From: Apoderus coryli | Taxonomy: Eukaryota > Arthropoda > Insecta > Coleoptera > Attelabidae | Length of the DNA: 64,000 nt | NCBI GenBank assembly: GCA_911728435.2 | Contig: OU452198.1 | Coordinates: 30,285,902-30,349,901 of the forward strand | Direction: 5' to 3' | Part shown: in pieces, positions 1 through 11,248 of the stretch | Layout of the letters: each line of letters starts with the position of its first letter | How positions within the stretch are numbered: the first letter of the stretch is position 1 | The notes under the pieces: model-generated | Told to the model about the DNA's origin: nothing | Databases searched by the model: none | Seen by the model: only the letters and a program-made list of their open reading frames with translations | Position numbers and translations under genes: made by a program

Positions 1-152
1 TTTGTTAGAATTAGGTACCCAATAAATTGTAAAAGTTTTTAACTACGATTAGTATGGTCCCACTTGATGGTAGAGAAACCTTGTTGCCTTTTAAGATCCA
101 ATTTGTCTACGGAAAAACTGTTGTAATATTCGAATACCGATCAGCCAATAGT

Positions 153-870
153 AAATAATAATAATAATACTCTTTATTGTCTAACAGGTTGAGGAACCCA
201 ATTACAAGACAATATGACTAAAAATATAATCAACTTTATCACAACAAACTAATTAATAATTCTAAAAAAATTAAACAAAACAAAAACCGTATCAAGAACA
301 ATACATAATAATAATAAACATAATTTCATAATTCTACACATTTATATAAAATATGAATATAAAAGAAATCAACAACAAACAGAAATTGACAGATTACAAC
401 TAGTAGAGCGCGGGACCCTAGATGCTCACGGTGCGGAGATATCTGAGCACGTTATTTCTAAAAGAGGAGAGGACACCACCAAAGTAGTTGACCATCCCAT
501 CAATATTTCAATAGTTACATTGATAGCATGCTTGATATAAGGGAGCCTTGGTTTTATAATTAGCATGTGCGTATGGCAATTTGAATAATTGATGATGTCG
601 TGTAAAGTACTGAGGCACGTGAAAATATAATTGCACAAGTAGAGATGGACAATCGATCATACTATTTAACAATTTAAATAATATTATCTGACTTGACACG
701 ATTCTGCGCATAATAAGTGAGTCATTATGAAATCTCGATAACAGATATTGATGGTCGATTCCTCGAACCGGAAAGTGACCATCGAACTTATACATTAAAT
801 TAAATAAGTTAATATAATTATTTCTTACAAAACGGTGACAGTTAGGTATAGGAAAGCCTAATACCATTTG
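153..870 (-). mobile_element. 5'-truncated non-LTR retrotransposon, 3' end only
   Basis: The minus strand carries the last part of a jockey/I-type reverse-transcriptase polyprotein. Residues with the pattern MRRIVSSQIILFKLLNSMID, then FHVPQYFTRHHQLF, match the conserved end after the RT thumb (RR..L..LyklLN..iD, VP....R....F). Codons at 508-867 and a second frame at 426-638 belong to the same protein, separated by a frameshift near 510-520, so it is a pseudogene. The 3' end is marked by AATAAAG followed by an (ATT)n tail at 153-170, typical of target-primed retrotransposition. RT and endonuclease domains are absent, which fits 5' truncation. Seen: motifs and tail. Inferred: the clade. Confidence 0.6.
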
Positions 871-1940
871 ATAGAGAACATTAATTAGTATCGACAGGTG
901 CTATGAAATATAGGGTGTGCTATTTAAAATAAAAAAGTTATTTAAATAACTATAATTGACAAGAACAATAAAAAATTGTGACCACCCTGTACAATATTTA
1001 CAATTGTGCTATACACCGACCTAATATGTCCTAACCACTTGCCATTTTAAAATTTTAAACGGTTTAGTGGGCAAATCGAAGAAAAAAATAGTATTGCTCT
1101 AGACATTATAAATAAAAGTTATTATTTTTTTTTTTGAAAATACTTATTACGTATTATTGTGCAACGAAAATAACTTTTTTCATCTGAACCTATTTACATC
1201 GCAATCTCTGATTGCTAAAATGTTCCATCTTGACTTTAAAATGCTATAATAATTCGAACTTTGTGGATCAAAATTTGAGGCACCTAATGTTGAATAAATT
1301 AGGAACATTATGATAGTGGTTTGTTTAAACTCTACACATAAGTTGCTAACTTTAGTTTGCTACGTTACTAAAGTTTGCTATCACTATATCATTTTTTATT
1401 GACTTTTAGCGATTAGAGACTACAAAACCTAAACAAGACAATGCACAATGGACAGTCAGCCGTTAATAGTCGCCCTCTGCAACCACAAACTTTGCCAAAG
1501 TTTCGGTTGCATATAAAATAGTTTGTTTCCAAAAATGTAGTGTTCTTCCCAGATTTTGTAAAATATAAAAGATATCCTTTGTACAGGCACCACTTGCACT
1601 TCTTTCATCCTGCCCGCGTAATTCTACAGGGTGTGGGACGCAACACCCTGTATGTTGAATAGGTATCATTCTGAAACAATAATAAAGTGTTCTGCTGCGC
1701 TGAATGTATATACTTACACATTATATTATTTCTTGTAATCAATCAGTTTATTAGAGCACATTAAGTGATATAAATTTAATGCTGAAGTTGGTTTAATTAA
1801 AATTAGAATAACAATGAAAATACTACATAGTAGAATATGTTTATAGCCTATTAGATCTATAGTTGCATAATAATTACGTTTAAGTAGAGATATATTCCTT
1901 ACATGTTGCAATCAAGAGTTTCTGTAGACGGAAATAGATT
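871..1940. other. Non-coding AT-rich stretch with short repeat ends
   Basis: No convincing gene. It holds a CACCCTGTA repeat end near 993 and a 28-bp perfect-armed palindrome at 1625-1652 (TACAGGGTGT / ACACCCTGTA around an 8-base centre). This palindrome looks like two ends of a CAGGGTG-type transposon fused back to back. Small open frames here, such as 1463-1669 (-), have no recognisable motif. Confidence 0.5.
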
Positions 1941-2200
1941 TTTCTGCCGACACTATGAGAAAATTGAATTTTACTGCTTCCATAGGGACGAGAAAGTATG
2001 CATTTCTAAGGCTAGCGCTACAAAACACTCAAAAATGGCTAGGCAAGAAAATTATTTTTATGTATTTGTAATAGATGGCGGCACAATAATAAAAGCTATT
2101 AACAATGATGACAGTCCAATGTGACAGTGGTTGTCAAAAATCGAGCGCGTCTTAAAATATTTAATTTGAATTTGATTCATCACTTATAGGTATAATAAGC

Positions 2201-2722
2201 ATGGAATCTCTGATTGATCGTAGTGACGAGGAAATTGAGTATTGTACCCCGCCTGAAATTCACGAGAAATCCAACGAAGTTTCGATAAATTTGCTGCCGG
2301 AAAAATCAAGTACCACATATGAACTTCAGTATAAACTGCTTATGAGTTGGTGTAGTGCTAAAAACGTTAAAAACTATAGTGAAAATGTGATTTTGACGTA
2401 TTTATCAGATCTTTCACACAAATATCAATCTTCAACACTGTGGTCAATTCATTCCGTGTTAAAATCTACGCTATTAGTTAAAAATATCGTAAACATTAGA
2501 AATTTTAAAAAAGTGACTGCTTTTTTAAAGAAGAAATCTGTTGGCCACATTTTTAAAAAATCAAAAATTTTCGACCAACCGGATATTGAAAAATTTCTTG
2601 AAACTGTACCGGATGAAATACATTTAATGACAAAGGAAAGCAATCATATTTTCTTTTCTTTTTTGTATTACCTACAATTGTACGGTGCCGGCAGAAAAAT
2701 AATGTGTAAACCATGGCGGTAA
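2201..2722 (+). CDS. Truncated tyrosine-recombinase-like protein, copy 1
   Basis: A 173-residue ORF. Residues about 1-35 are acidic (SDEEIEYCTPPEI). Residues about 38-120 look like the helical, SAM-like core-binding domain of phage-integrase/Crypton-type tyrosine recombinases: aromatic anchors around LLMSWCSAKNVKNYSENV, a YLSDL segment, then a SSTLWSIHSVLKSTL helix. Residues about 120-165 lead toward where the catalytic domain should begin. The Arg...His-x-x-Arg...Tyr catalytic domain is absent: the frame runs into the inverted end (GAGRKIM) and stops inside the palindrome after KPWR. It is therefore a truncated, catalytically dead derivative. The start is the first ATG, preceded by about 260 bases shared with copy 2. 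Family assignment is by pattern and uncertain. Confidence 0.5.
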   Translation: MESLIDRSDEEIEYCTPPEIHEKSNEVSINLLPEKSSTTYELQYKLLMSWCSAKNVKNYSENVILTYLSDLSHKYQSSTLWSIHSVLKSTLLVKNIVNIRNFKKVTAFLKKKSVGHIFKKSKIFDQPDIEKFLETVPDEIHLMTKESNHIFFSFLYYLQLYGAGRKIMCKPWR

Positions 2723-2814
2723 AGTGATTTTTTCAGGCTTCAAGAAGTGTCCGGGCTCGCTAAAGCTCGCCCGTACATTTCTTCTTTCAGCCTTAAAAAA
2801 TGACACTTTACCGC
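2715..2814. repeat. 100-bp GC-richer hairpin, copy 1
   Basis: Outer arms GGCGGTAAAGTG and CACTTTACCGCC are exact inverted repeats. Further pairing includes AGGCT/AGCCT and CCGGGC/GCCCG around a short CTCGCTAAAGC centre. It lies immediately after the 3' inverted end of the recombinase-like unit. It may be a small foldback insertion carried along when the unit duplicated, or a transposon terminal structure. Confidence 0.7.
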
Positions 2815-3093
2815 CTAGGAATACAATATACTATTTCTGCCGACACTATGAGAAAATTGAATTTTACTGCTTCCATAGGGACGAGAAAGTATGCATTTCT
2901 AAGGCTAGCGCTACAAAACACTCAAAAATGGCTAGGCAAGAAAATTATTTTTATGTATTTGTAATAGATGGCGGCACAATAATAAAAGCTATTAACAATG
3001 ATGACAGTCCAATGTGACAGTGGTTGTCAAAAATCGAGCGCGTCTTAAAATATTCAATTTGAATTTGATTCATCATTTATAGGTATAATAAGC

Positions 3094-3615
3094 ATGGAAT
3101 CTCTGATTGATCGTAGTGACGAGGAAATTGAGTATTGTACCCCGCCTGAAATTCACGAGAAAGCGAACGAAGTTTCGATGAATTTGCTGCCGGAAAAATC
3201 AAGTACCACATATGACCTTCAGCATAAACTGTTTATGAGTTGGTGTAGTGCTAAAAATGTTAAAAACTATAGTCAAAATGTGATTTTGACGTATTTATCG
3301 GATCTTTCACACAAATATCAATCTTCAACACTGTGGTCAATTCATTCCATGTTAAAATCTACGCTATTAGTTAAAAATATCGTAAACATTAGAAATTTTA
3401 AAAAAGTGACTGCTTTTTTAAAGAAGAAATCTGTTGGCCACATTGCTAAAAAATCAAAAATTTTCGACCAACCGGATATTGAAAAATTTCTTGAAACTGT
3501 ACCGGATGAAATACATTTAATGACAAAGGAAAGCAATCATATTTTCTTTTCTTTTTTGTATTACCTACAATTGTACGGTGCCGGCAGAAAAATAATGTGT
3601 AAACCATGGCGGTAA
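3094..3615 (+). CDS. Truncated tyrosine-recombinase-like protein, copy 2
   Basis: The second tandem copy of the 173-residue ORF. It differs from copy 1 at about eight residues (for example KSNEVSI to KANEVSM, and HIFKK to HIAKK) and has no frame break. It has the same domain content: acidic N-terminus, SAM-like core-binding region, then termination inside the hairpin without a catalytic domain. Open frames in both copies could reflect recent duplication rather than selection. A third, decayed relative lies at 20386-20765 on the opposite strand. Confidence 0.5.
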   Translation: MESLIDRSDEEIEYCTPPEIHEKANEVSMNLLPEKSSTTYDLQHKLFMSWCSAKNVKNYSQNVILTYLSDLSHKYQSSTLWSIHSMLKSTLLVKNIVNIRNFKKVTAFLKKKSVGHIAKKSKIFDQPDIEKFLETVPDEIHLMTKESNHIFFSFLYYLQLYGAGRKIMCKPWR

Positions 3616-3707
3616 AGTGATTTTTTCAGGCTTCAAGAAGTGTCCGGGCTCGCTAAAGCTCGCCCGTACATTTCTTCTTTCAGCCTTAAAAAATGACACT
3701 TTACCGC
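3608..3707. repeat. 100-bp hairpin, copy 2
   Basis: The second copy of the GGCGGTAAAGTG...CACTTTACCGCC palindrome, identical in layout to that at 2715-2814 and 893 bp downstream of it. Confidence 0.7.
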
Positions 3708-3726
3708 CTAGGAATACAATATACTA

Positions 3727-4260
3727 TTCCACATGTACGTGATTGATTCAATGCTATTTTATTTATTTTTTCAATCATTACTATAAGAATTGTACAGTGT
3801 AACCCAAATTCAATGAAATGGCGGTTATGTAAATAGATCTCAGTATTTAAAAATCAGGACAAGTGCCTAAGTTTTTCTCACTCGCCCGCAGCAGGCTAAC
3901 GGCCGAAGGCGAAACATTTTTGGGTGTCTCGCCAGCGACAAAAAGTAGTTAAAATACGCGATGGTATACAAAGAAAAGTGCCCAAGTTCATTTGCAATAA
4001 GTTTTCAGGAGAGAAGTTTAAAATTTTACGTTATATTAAAAATCAGCTATTTGATACCGGTCGATTTTTTTTTCTCAATGTTAAACCTTTAGAATACCTT
4101 TGAAAAAAATAATATCTAGTTGGCAACTGCCATTTGCAAAAAAAAATGGACTCGGTCACTTTTTCTCTTTTTAAAATTGGGTTTACAAAACCATGGTCAT
4201 TTTAATAATAGGTAAAAAAGCGAGAATCAGAAAATAAAAAACTATATTACGAAATAATGA
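3727..4260. other. Non-coding, one GC-richer repeat fragment
   Basis: No gene seen. At about 3885-3950 a GC-richer stretch (CTCGCCCGCAGCAGGC...CTCGCCAGCGAC) with internal inverted homology resembles the hairpin cores upstream and is probably another repeat end. The rest is AT-rich. Confidence 0.4.
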
Positions 4261-4648
4261 TTAATTACATTTTTTACTTATGTTAGAGTTCGAAGGCAAG
4301 GATTTAAGCCATTCATGATATTCCTCTGGATTTTCGGCACAAAGTCTTAAAAGCCTGTTCTCCCTTTTTTCTGACATTGGTTACTGGCGTGAATAAAGAG
4401 ATGGTAGTCTTTTGACTTTTTTAGTAGGCCTACCTCTGTTGACATTTTTTGAGATGTGAATTACTGTCAAAATCGTAGCTATAATAAATAGCAGCGCAAC
4501 TTTGTTTCAAGTACTTTAACCTATTTATTTTTAGCCTCTGCACTTTGTTTCCTTCTGTATCAGTTGTTCTATTGGTAATGAGTGTTTTCGCTAATTTTTT
4601 AAGGTCCACAACGTCCTTAAACTTGAGTTCTTCAACTTTTATATTCAT
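4261..4648 (-). pseudogene. Unidentified pseudogene or broken exon
   Basis: On the minus strand a frame at 4430-4648 (start MNIKVEELKFKDV, rich in Lys, ending near SNSHLKKC) continues after one frameshift near 4440. It runs into a basic stretch GRPTKKVKRLPSLYSRQ, a single in-frame stop, and then MSEKRENRLLRLCAEN...EEYHEWLKSLP, ending at 4261. The GRP plus basic residues resemble an AT-hook, and the three parts read as one degraded protein of about 125 residues. I do not recognise the family. It could be the 3' part of a transposon-encoded accessory protein. Confidence 0.35.
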
Positions 4649-5509
4649 TAGCTATTTTATTTTTTCTTTTAAATCTCGCTATACGAAAAATTGTTAACCA
4701 ATCTTGCAAACAACCTTAAAATATTTTTTTGCAGATTCGATTGCCTTTTTTAGCGTCTAGTGGACCTTCTTATCTATAGTTAATATTCGATGCCGATATT
4801 GTGAAAGTTAGCGGGATGCGGTTTTCGCGACACGTTGCTACTTTTTTGTGAAACTCACGAAAAAACCGGGCGAATTCAAAAAAATCATTTTTAGGACTAT
4901 AACAGATATTGGAAATATATAAACGGTGTTTGATAGATGTTTTTATGTGGAGTCCATAGGCGTACCTTTAATTTTTTAGTTTGGTCTCAGTTTCAAAATA
5001 TCAACAAAATGTATGTTTTTTTAAATAGAACTATACCCTAATTTTCTTACCACATAATAATAATAATATTATATATTCAAATTGAGTACATTTTAAATAA
5101 AACAACAAATAAAACAATCAATAGTACACAATTGAAAAGCCATGAATGCAGCTTAAAGCATGCAATGTGCATGACTCATCTGTCTTAATTATGTTCTCCC
5201 GAGTATAAAATACAAGGGTCTGGCTCGAAGCTGTTATAATTTTGCTATTGAATATTAAAAAAAAATCACAAGCTTGGTACCATGTTTCTATAGCAATACA
5301 TATTAAACAGGTGCCAAATTATGTAAAATATGTGTTTTTCAAATGAGCTTTATTCCGTTACAATTTCCAAACTTGAAAAACTAAAGCGATACAAACATGT
5401 TGATATCCTTCATCTATACAGTCGTGAAAAAAAAATAAAGAAAATATTGAGAAATAATCAAATAAATAGCTCGTGAACGTTTGTGATCATATATAATACA
5501 CCCGTAAAG
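4649..5509. other. AT-rich, no gene seen
   Basis: AT-rich sequence with (AAT)n at about 5048-5063 and no ORF or RNA gene that I can support. Confidence 0.5.
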
Positions 5510-5830
5510 TGGCACCAAAATATCCCCAAATGTTTTTTTACATAAAAAAAAAAAGTTCATTTTTAACAGTAAAATAAAGTCTTACAAGTAAATACCGAAT
5601 ATTAATTATTTTTATAAAATACGAAATGCACATGCCGTTGCAATCACAACAAAGTTCAAACGTATAATTCATAAGAATTGATAAAAAAAATTCCCTTGGC
5701 TCATGATCTAAATATCCATCCTCTACCTACCAAAGAGTTAGTAATTTCGGTCCGTCCTCTTCCCTTTGCGCCCCTGACATTTCGGGTTGTCGATGTGCTT
5801 AGGAGAACACTTTTATCCTTAGGAAAAAAA
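5510..5830 (+). repeat. Dispersed repeat R1, uninterrupted copy
   Basis: The region about 5510-5830 is similar to 10860-11248 plus 20286-20300 in the same orientation. Shared blocks include AAAATACGAAATGCACATG, CAATCACAACAAAGTTCAAA and GCGCCCCTGACATTTCG. This copy reads straight through GTGCTTAGGAGAACA, exactly where the other copy is split by the 9-kb composite transposon, so it is the empty-site reference. The nature of the repeat is unknown. Confidence 0.65.
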
Positions 5831-7402
5831 AAGTAATATACATCTACCTAATTCTAATAGTCCCTACAAGAAACCGGAAGAGAGAAGAGAAAAACAGTCA
5901 CTAGGCGACCAATTAATTAATTCATTAATTTTAAATACTTTGTCAAAAAACACAAAAAAAAAGAAAAGACGTTAAAGAATCAATATTCTAACGTCAAATG
6001 TGTCCACTTGTGTTATTTAATAGTATATTCTGTAACAAGTGAGGAATGTGGCATATTCTGAACGAGTGGAAATTTGTTACACGAGCCGATAGGCGAGGGT
6101 GACGGTCCACGAGTTCAGAATAGCTAATTCGTCACGTGTTACAGACTATACTTTTTCTACGACTGCAACGTAATTCCCTATTCTCAGGAGGGGTACAAAT
6201 TATAGCTCTTCTTCGCTAGACATTATATTCAAAAAGTTCTATAACAATTTATATAGGTACTTTTAAAACTTCAAAACCAAGATAATATAATTAATAACTT
6301 ACCTCAATGTGTATAAGTAGATATCTGATAAATAATATAAATAAAGAATTACACATAAGAGACTTTCAAATAATGACATATATGTCAAACAAATTCCACA
6401 ATTTGTCCTTCTGTCAAAACTTAAATGTAAACACTTAAAAAATTTTCAATAAGATATTATATTGAAAAGTGAAACAGTTGTTATATAGATTTTAAATATA
6501 TCTGACCCATTTCTAGAGATACGAATAATTATTAATTACGCTAAAACACCGCTGTGTAATTATAAATTCCGCTAAAGTTATAGGCAACCCTTAATACGTC
6601 ATTCTGTAACACTATTACGGAATGTTCAATATTCTGTAACAGTTATTGACATCAGAATATCTATATTCTAAAACAGTCGTCGAAAAAAACAATTCTGCCA
6701 GATTTAGTTGATGTGTATAGTATTAAAATAAAAATACGCATACATTAGGAGTTTTTTTTAGATATAATAATGTTTTAATATTTGATATATTATTGTGGTA
6801 GTTTAGTAAATTAAATTTGTTGGAAAAGTATCTAATCATGTTCCATGTGTAAATATATTGCGTAATGTGTGGATTTGTTGACGAAACTATGCTGGAATAT
6901 GTTTATAATGAAAATGTTCAATTAAAGTGTGGCATCCGCGTATTTCTCATATTTTCTTCATTGTTGCCAGAATTTGAATGCATGACATAAATAATATGGA
7001 TTTTTTTCAACCACGAAATTATTTTAGCAAAGTTAAAATAAAATAAACTTGGGGAAATAAAGATTATATTTAATTAAACATCTTGGGGTGTGTCGGGTCT
7101 AAATAGGCTTCAGGTTAATTAAGCTATTGCGCGAATAATAAGTACGAGGTGTAGTATAGAGATAATCTCAAAGACATTCTGGCAGCAAAGCATTGTAAGT
7201 TGGTATGTTGTTTAATGTAGTAGATTCCATAAGAATAACACACAAATCTGTTTTCTTTTCTACTGACTTTACTTTAATGAAAAATGTGACAATTTGAGAA
7301 CTATTTTAAAAATGTTTCCCTTCAAAGCAGCCTCAGCAAAGGTAGCCTAATGCATATTCTCAATATTTAGCTATATGTTAAAATACATGACATATTTTAC
7401 AA
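5831..7402. other. Non-coding AT-rich with degenerate inverted repeat
   Basis: No gene seen. TTTTTCTACGACTG at about 6152-6166 and its inverse CAGTCGTCGAAAAAA at about 6674-6688 are ends of a degenerate inverted-repeat element containing several TATTCTGTAAC blocks. A further end copy (ACTATACTTTTTCTACGACTG) is at about 9051-9071. Confidence 0.4.
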
Positions 7403-7435
7403 TTGTTTTTCTTCGGAGGAGATACGTATGAACTT

Positions 7436-8478
7436 CTACTCGTCATCTTCATTAAATACATTTCCAGACTCCTCATATACAGATTGAAAGTAATTTGCGA
7501 ATGCTTCAGCTATTTGTTTAGATCCACAGAATTTTTTATTATTTTGATACATTTCAGAAGGTATTTCAGAGTTTTGGTTTTGCTTTGATTTTACACCAAA
7601 ATTGTTTAGGATCTGTATGTATAAAGGTTTCAAATCCAGAAATGTACTCACTGTACGATTTTTGTATATCTCTTTTTATTTTTGCTCTTAGAAATTTAAA
7701 GTCATCCAAACATTGCTGGAATCTGGTCCTTTTATAGTTTTTTAAATTTCTTTCCTTAGATTTGATGTCCAATATGGTTTCCGGTGAAAACCACGGTGGA
7801 TATTTTCTTTTTTTATACGTTAAACGCGGAATACATTTATCAAATATAGTATACATCTTCTGATAGAAAATATTTAAAGCTTGTTCAGGCTCGTCACAGC
7901 TTGCCAAACAACTCCAGTCCTCAATCATAATATAATTGTAAAGGTCTACATAATTTCCCCGTTTGAAATTATATGAAGTTACATTATTGGGTTGACAATA
8001 CTGAATTTGACAATTTATTAGATAGAAACTAAGTGCTGGATTGTAATCATCCTCTGATACTATCAAGTCAATAATATTATTATTACTACTATTTAAGTTA
8101 AAATGACCCAGAATTAGAAAATTGTTATTGCATTTAATTACAGTATCCTCTACCAATTCAAAAAACTCATCATAATTATTGAAATTTGTGTTTGGGGGGA
8201 TATAAACTAAAAAGACTAAAAGCGATCTGTTATATAGACCTATTTTTATAGAAATAAAATCAATTGATGAAGGATTCTGCAACTTATCATCAATCTTTTG
8301 GGCACTATACATTTTATTCACTGCACAGAGCACTCCACCTCCTCTTTGTTTTTGTGTTTGTTTGGCGTCTCTATCAGACCTAAAAATTTCATACCTGCTG
8401 TCAAAAAGTTCCCCGTCGTAAATTCCGTCATCAAGCCAGGTTTCCGTTAAGCCAACAATACATATACATGACACTCAA
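7436..8478 (-). pseudogene. Non-LTR retrotransposon endonuclease domain, truncated
   Basis: The main frame (7566-8474) is an exonuclease-endonuclease-phosphatase domain of the APE type that nicks target DNA for non-LTR retrotransposition. It begins at LTETWL, then shows GGGVLCAV, FLVYIPP, LGHFNLNSS and the WF/FRAKIKRDIQKSYSEY linker that precedes RT. A second frame (7436-7651) continues past a frameshift into the linker (IPSEMYQNN...IAEAFANYF). No RT follows, so it is truncated at both ends. In the usual LGDFN motif the Asp is replaced by His, which would remove a metal-binding catalytic residue. The domain identity is secure; the clade (jockey/CR1-like) is inferred. Confidence 0.8.
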
Positions 8479-9237
8479 TAGTGTTACTTTTAAAAATATC
8501 AAAAATCGAGAGCGTTATTGAAAAATTTATTGTTATGAGGTTTTTGGACACCCTGTAGTTTTGGAATAGTGTTAAACTATGTCTAAAGATTTATCTATTA
8601 ATTTTTTATGATTCAAACACTGAAAAAATGTAATCTAACATTTTGTGGAGCATATTCAGGTTAAGGAGTCGTTAGCAGAAAAGATTAGGTGATATGCCTA
8701 ATTTAGCATTGCACAATAAATTGGCTTACACAATTTGACAATAATAGCAATAATCCAAATTACAACAACAACTGTCACCGGTTATTTCTTGCGTCCGCAT
8801 TACAAGGCATTGTAAACAACTAACCAGTGATTAGCGGAAATAGGGTCCTGAACACACGTGTATTGTTTATTTTATTGTTATTTGATTTCATTATATTGAA
8901 AATGCCTAATATCTATATGTAGGTATATTATAAGTAATTCTTCATGGATGAAAAATATGTTTCTACAATGTCAACAAACTTTTATGTAATATCTACTCCA
9001 CAATCGTATATTTCTTTTGCAACGAATGGTCATTTCATGTGAGTTACACACTATACTTTTTCTACGACTGTTTTAATGCTTTTGAATACATTAAACATCA
9101 TAATTTTTAAGAAAATATTTGTTTTTCGAAACTTACCCATACTCGCCCTGTTGGCGTAAGCCTAAATACGATGAGTTAAAAGTAATAAATTGACTAGGTG
9201 GTGTTAAACTGTATTCACTATCACTGTTTTTCATTAT
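8479..9237. other. Non-coding spacer
   Basis: A CACCCTGTA end at about 8550 and the TTTTTCTACGACTG repeat end at about 9058. No gene seen. Confidence 0.45.
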
Positions 9238-10625
9238 ATAAATAACAATAATGCTTTATTTGCATATAGAGCAATAGTTATTGGCATCGTCACATTCAGT
9301 ATGTACATAAATAAAAATACAATACCTATAAACAAACGAAATACTCAAACAACAAATGCGTGTGTAAATAGTACAAATACAAAACAGTAAAACAAAGTAT
9401 ATAAACGTCACTTAAAACTTCAATAAATAGTCTAAAGGGGCACAATTCAAATATCACAACAACAATCAACAGACTATAATATAACTTAAGATTAACAAAG
9501 CACTAGAGTGTAAAAAATGCACTCAAAATTTGTAGGTGAGATAGTCAGCATAGTCATATGGGACAATATCAAGAAGTTGTTTTTCACTTCAACTTTAAAT
9601 TTATTGTTGTTCGCAATATCTTTTATCTGACGAGGGAGGTGATTATAGAACCTAACGGCCATAACCTGAAACTGTCGATCTGTCAAAGCTAATCTGTGCC
9701 GGGGCAGACACAGGTTTTTCTTATGCCGCGTTTCATAACAGTGTAGATCCTCATGACTTACTAAAGTATTGAGATTTTCCCTAACATAAAAAATGCATTG
9801 CCAAATATACAGAGCAGGAACTGTTAAAATATTTAATTTTTTAAAGAAGGGTTTGCATGGCTCTCTATATCCAGCTTTAACCATTACGCGTACAGCCGCC
9901 TTTTGAATTTTAAAGATAATTTGCCATTGCGGTGCCTTGCCCCAAAAACAGAACGCTATAACTAATTAGGTCCTAAAAGTATCCCATATATGCGCAACGC
10001 AAGACTTCCTGTGAACATGTAGTCGATAGTTTTCGCAAGAGATAAACCACACTGGACAATTTTTTGGCAAGGCAATCGATCTGATCTTTCCATGTCAATT
10101 TTGGGTCTACAATTACACCAAGAAACTTATAAGTATTGTTTTCGCTAGTAAAATTTTTCCTTAGTGTAAAATCAATCCTCTCCGTTTTCGAGAAGTTAAG
10201 AGACAGTCCGTTAGAGGCAAACGAATTCTCAGCACTTTTTAATTTGGTTTGGATTATGTTATTAAAATCCTCGGAAGCCTGGTAAATTGTGGTGTCGTCT
10301 GCATACTGAATTACTTGAGTATCCCTCAAAAAAGATGATAAGTCGTTGACATATTAATCCTTATAATATAATAAATAAAAGTGGACCAAGAATTGAGCCC
10401 TGGGGTACTCCGGTTGTCACAGGCCTCTCTCCCATATAGTCAACTAACTGGTGTCGATCACTCAAGTAAGATCTTATGAAATTAAGAGCATTTGCTCTAA
10501 TGCCATATAGGGGATGTTTCTTTAAGAGAATCGCATGAGAAACACAGTCAAATGCTCTAGAAAGATCGCAAAATACAGCCGTCAGAATGTGTTCTTGTTG
10601 TTGTGTTAGCTTTGAAACCTTCGAA
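9238..10625 (-). pseudogene. Non-LTR retrotransposon reverse transcriptase, 5' truncated
   Basis: Read on the minus strand from 10620, an RT palm is recognisable: DLSRAFDCVSH, then VTTGVPQGSILGPLLF around 10390, then the catalytic VIQYADDTTIY in the frame 9973-10329. Next comes KFLGVIVDPKLTWKDQI, and after a stop/frameshift the C-terminal segment 9492-9884 (YETRHKKNLCLPRHR...MAVRFYNHLPRQIK). The YADD box and the GVPQGS box are intact, but several frame breaks make it a pseudogene. The 3' end carries AATAAAGCATTATTGTTATT at about 9240-9258, a polyadenylation-like tail. The endonuclease is missing. Similar in type to the copy at 37527-39410. Confidence 0.8.
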
Positions 10626-10859
10626 ATTAGCGACTAATTTAATAATAATAAACTGTCAATTTGGTTTAATTCTATTGTCGGCGTTGCTATGGTGATTTTT
10701 CATAACCGATGCTACTTTTGTCATTACCAGGAAATTTACATGTGCATCTGTAAATATTTCTCACTAGTTGCTGCAACGGCATTACAATGTACCTACTACA
10801 TTTTCAAATTATGATTGAACATATAATAAATTATAATTCATTAAATGTCAATACTGAAA
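10626..10859. other. Short non-coding spacer
   Basis: No feature seen between the retroelement 5' edge and repeat R1. Confidence 0.4.
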
Positions 10860-11248
10860 AAAAATCACCAAAGGTTTTTTTATGTAAATAAAATAAAAAA
10901 AAATACATTTATAATAGTAAAATAAAGTCTTGCACATAAATACCCAATATTAAATATTAATTACTTTTATAAAATACGAAATACACATGCTGTTGCAATC
11001 ACAACAAAGTTCAAACGTATAATGTATAAGAATTGATAACAAAAATTCCGTTGGCTCATGATCTATATATCCATTTAAGACTATCTAAATAAAATTTCGG
11101 TCCTGTATTATAGTCCTATCAACTACTATTGAGAGTCACGTTGCTGTCTTTCTCTCTGTTTATTAGAAAGTGTTTGTTAGTAGTTTCGGTCCGCCCTCTT
11201 TATATGTACTCCCTTTGCGCCCCTGACATTTCGTCCATATGCTTAGGA
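10860..11248 (+). repeat. Dispersed repeat R1, left part of split copy
   Basis: The second copy of the repeat at 5510-5830, ending at CTTAGGA (11242-11248) where the composite transposon is inserted. The sequence resumes at 20286 with the same CTTAGGA followed by GAACA. Confidence 0.65.
11242..11248 (+). repeat. 7-bp target-site duplication, left
   Basis: CTTAGGA immediately before the terminal repeat at 11249. It matches 20286-20292 and occurs once in the empty-site copy near 5805. Confidence 0.85.

Larger units (their letters stand above)
1941..3726 (+). repeat. Tandem duplication of an 893-bp transposon-like unit
   Basis: Two direct copies, 1941-2833 and 2834-3726, sit head to tail with a period of exactly 893 bp and scattered substitutions, so this is not a simple assembly duplicate. 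Each unit starts TTTCTGCCGACAC and has a matching inverted end GTGCCGGCAGAAA at 2685-2697 and 3578-3590 (13 bp, one mismatch). This is followed by a 100-bp imperfect palindrome and a short AT-rich spacer ending ATACTA. Each carries one ORF. The inverted ends suggest a DNA element, but no target duplication can be assigned because the copies abut. Confidence 0.75.
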
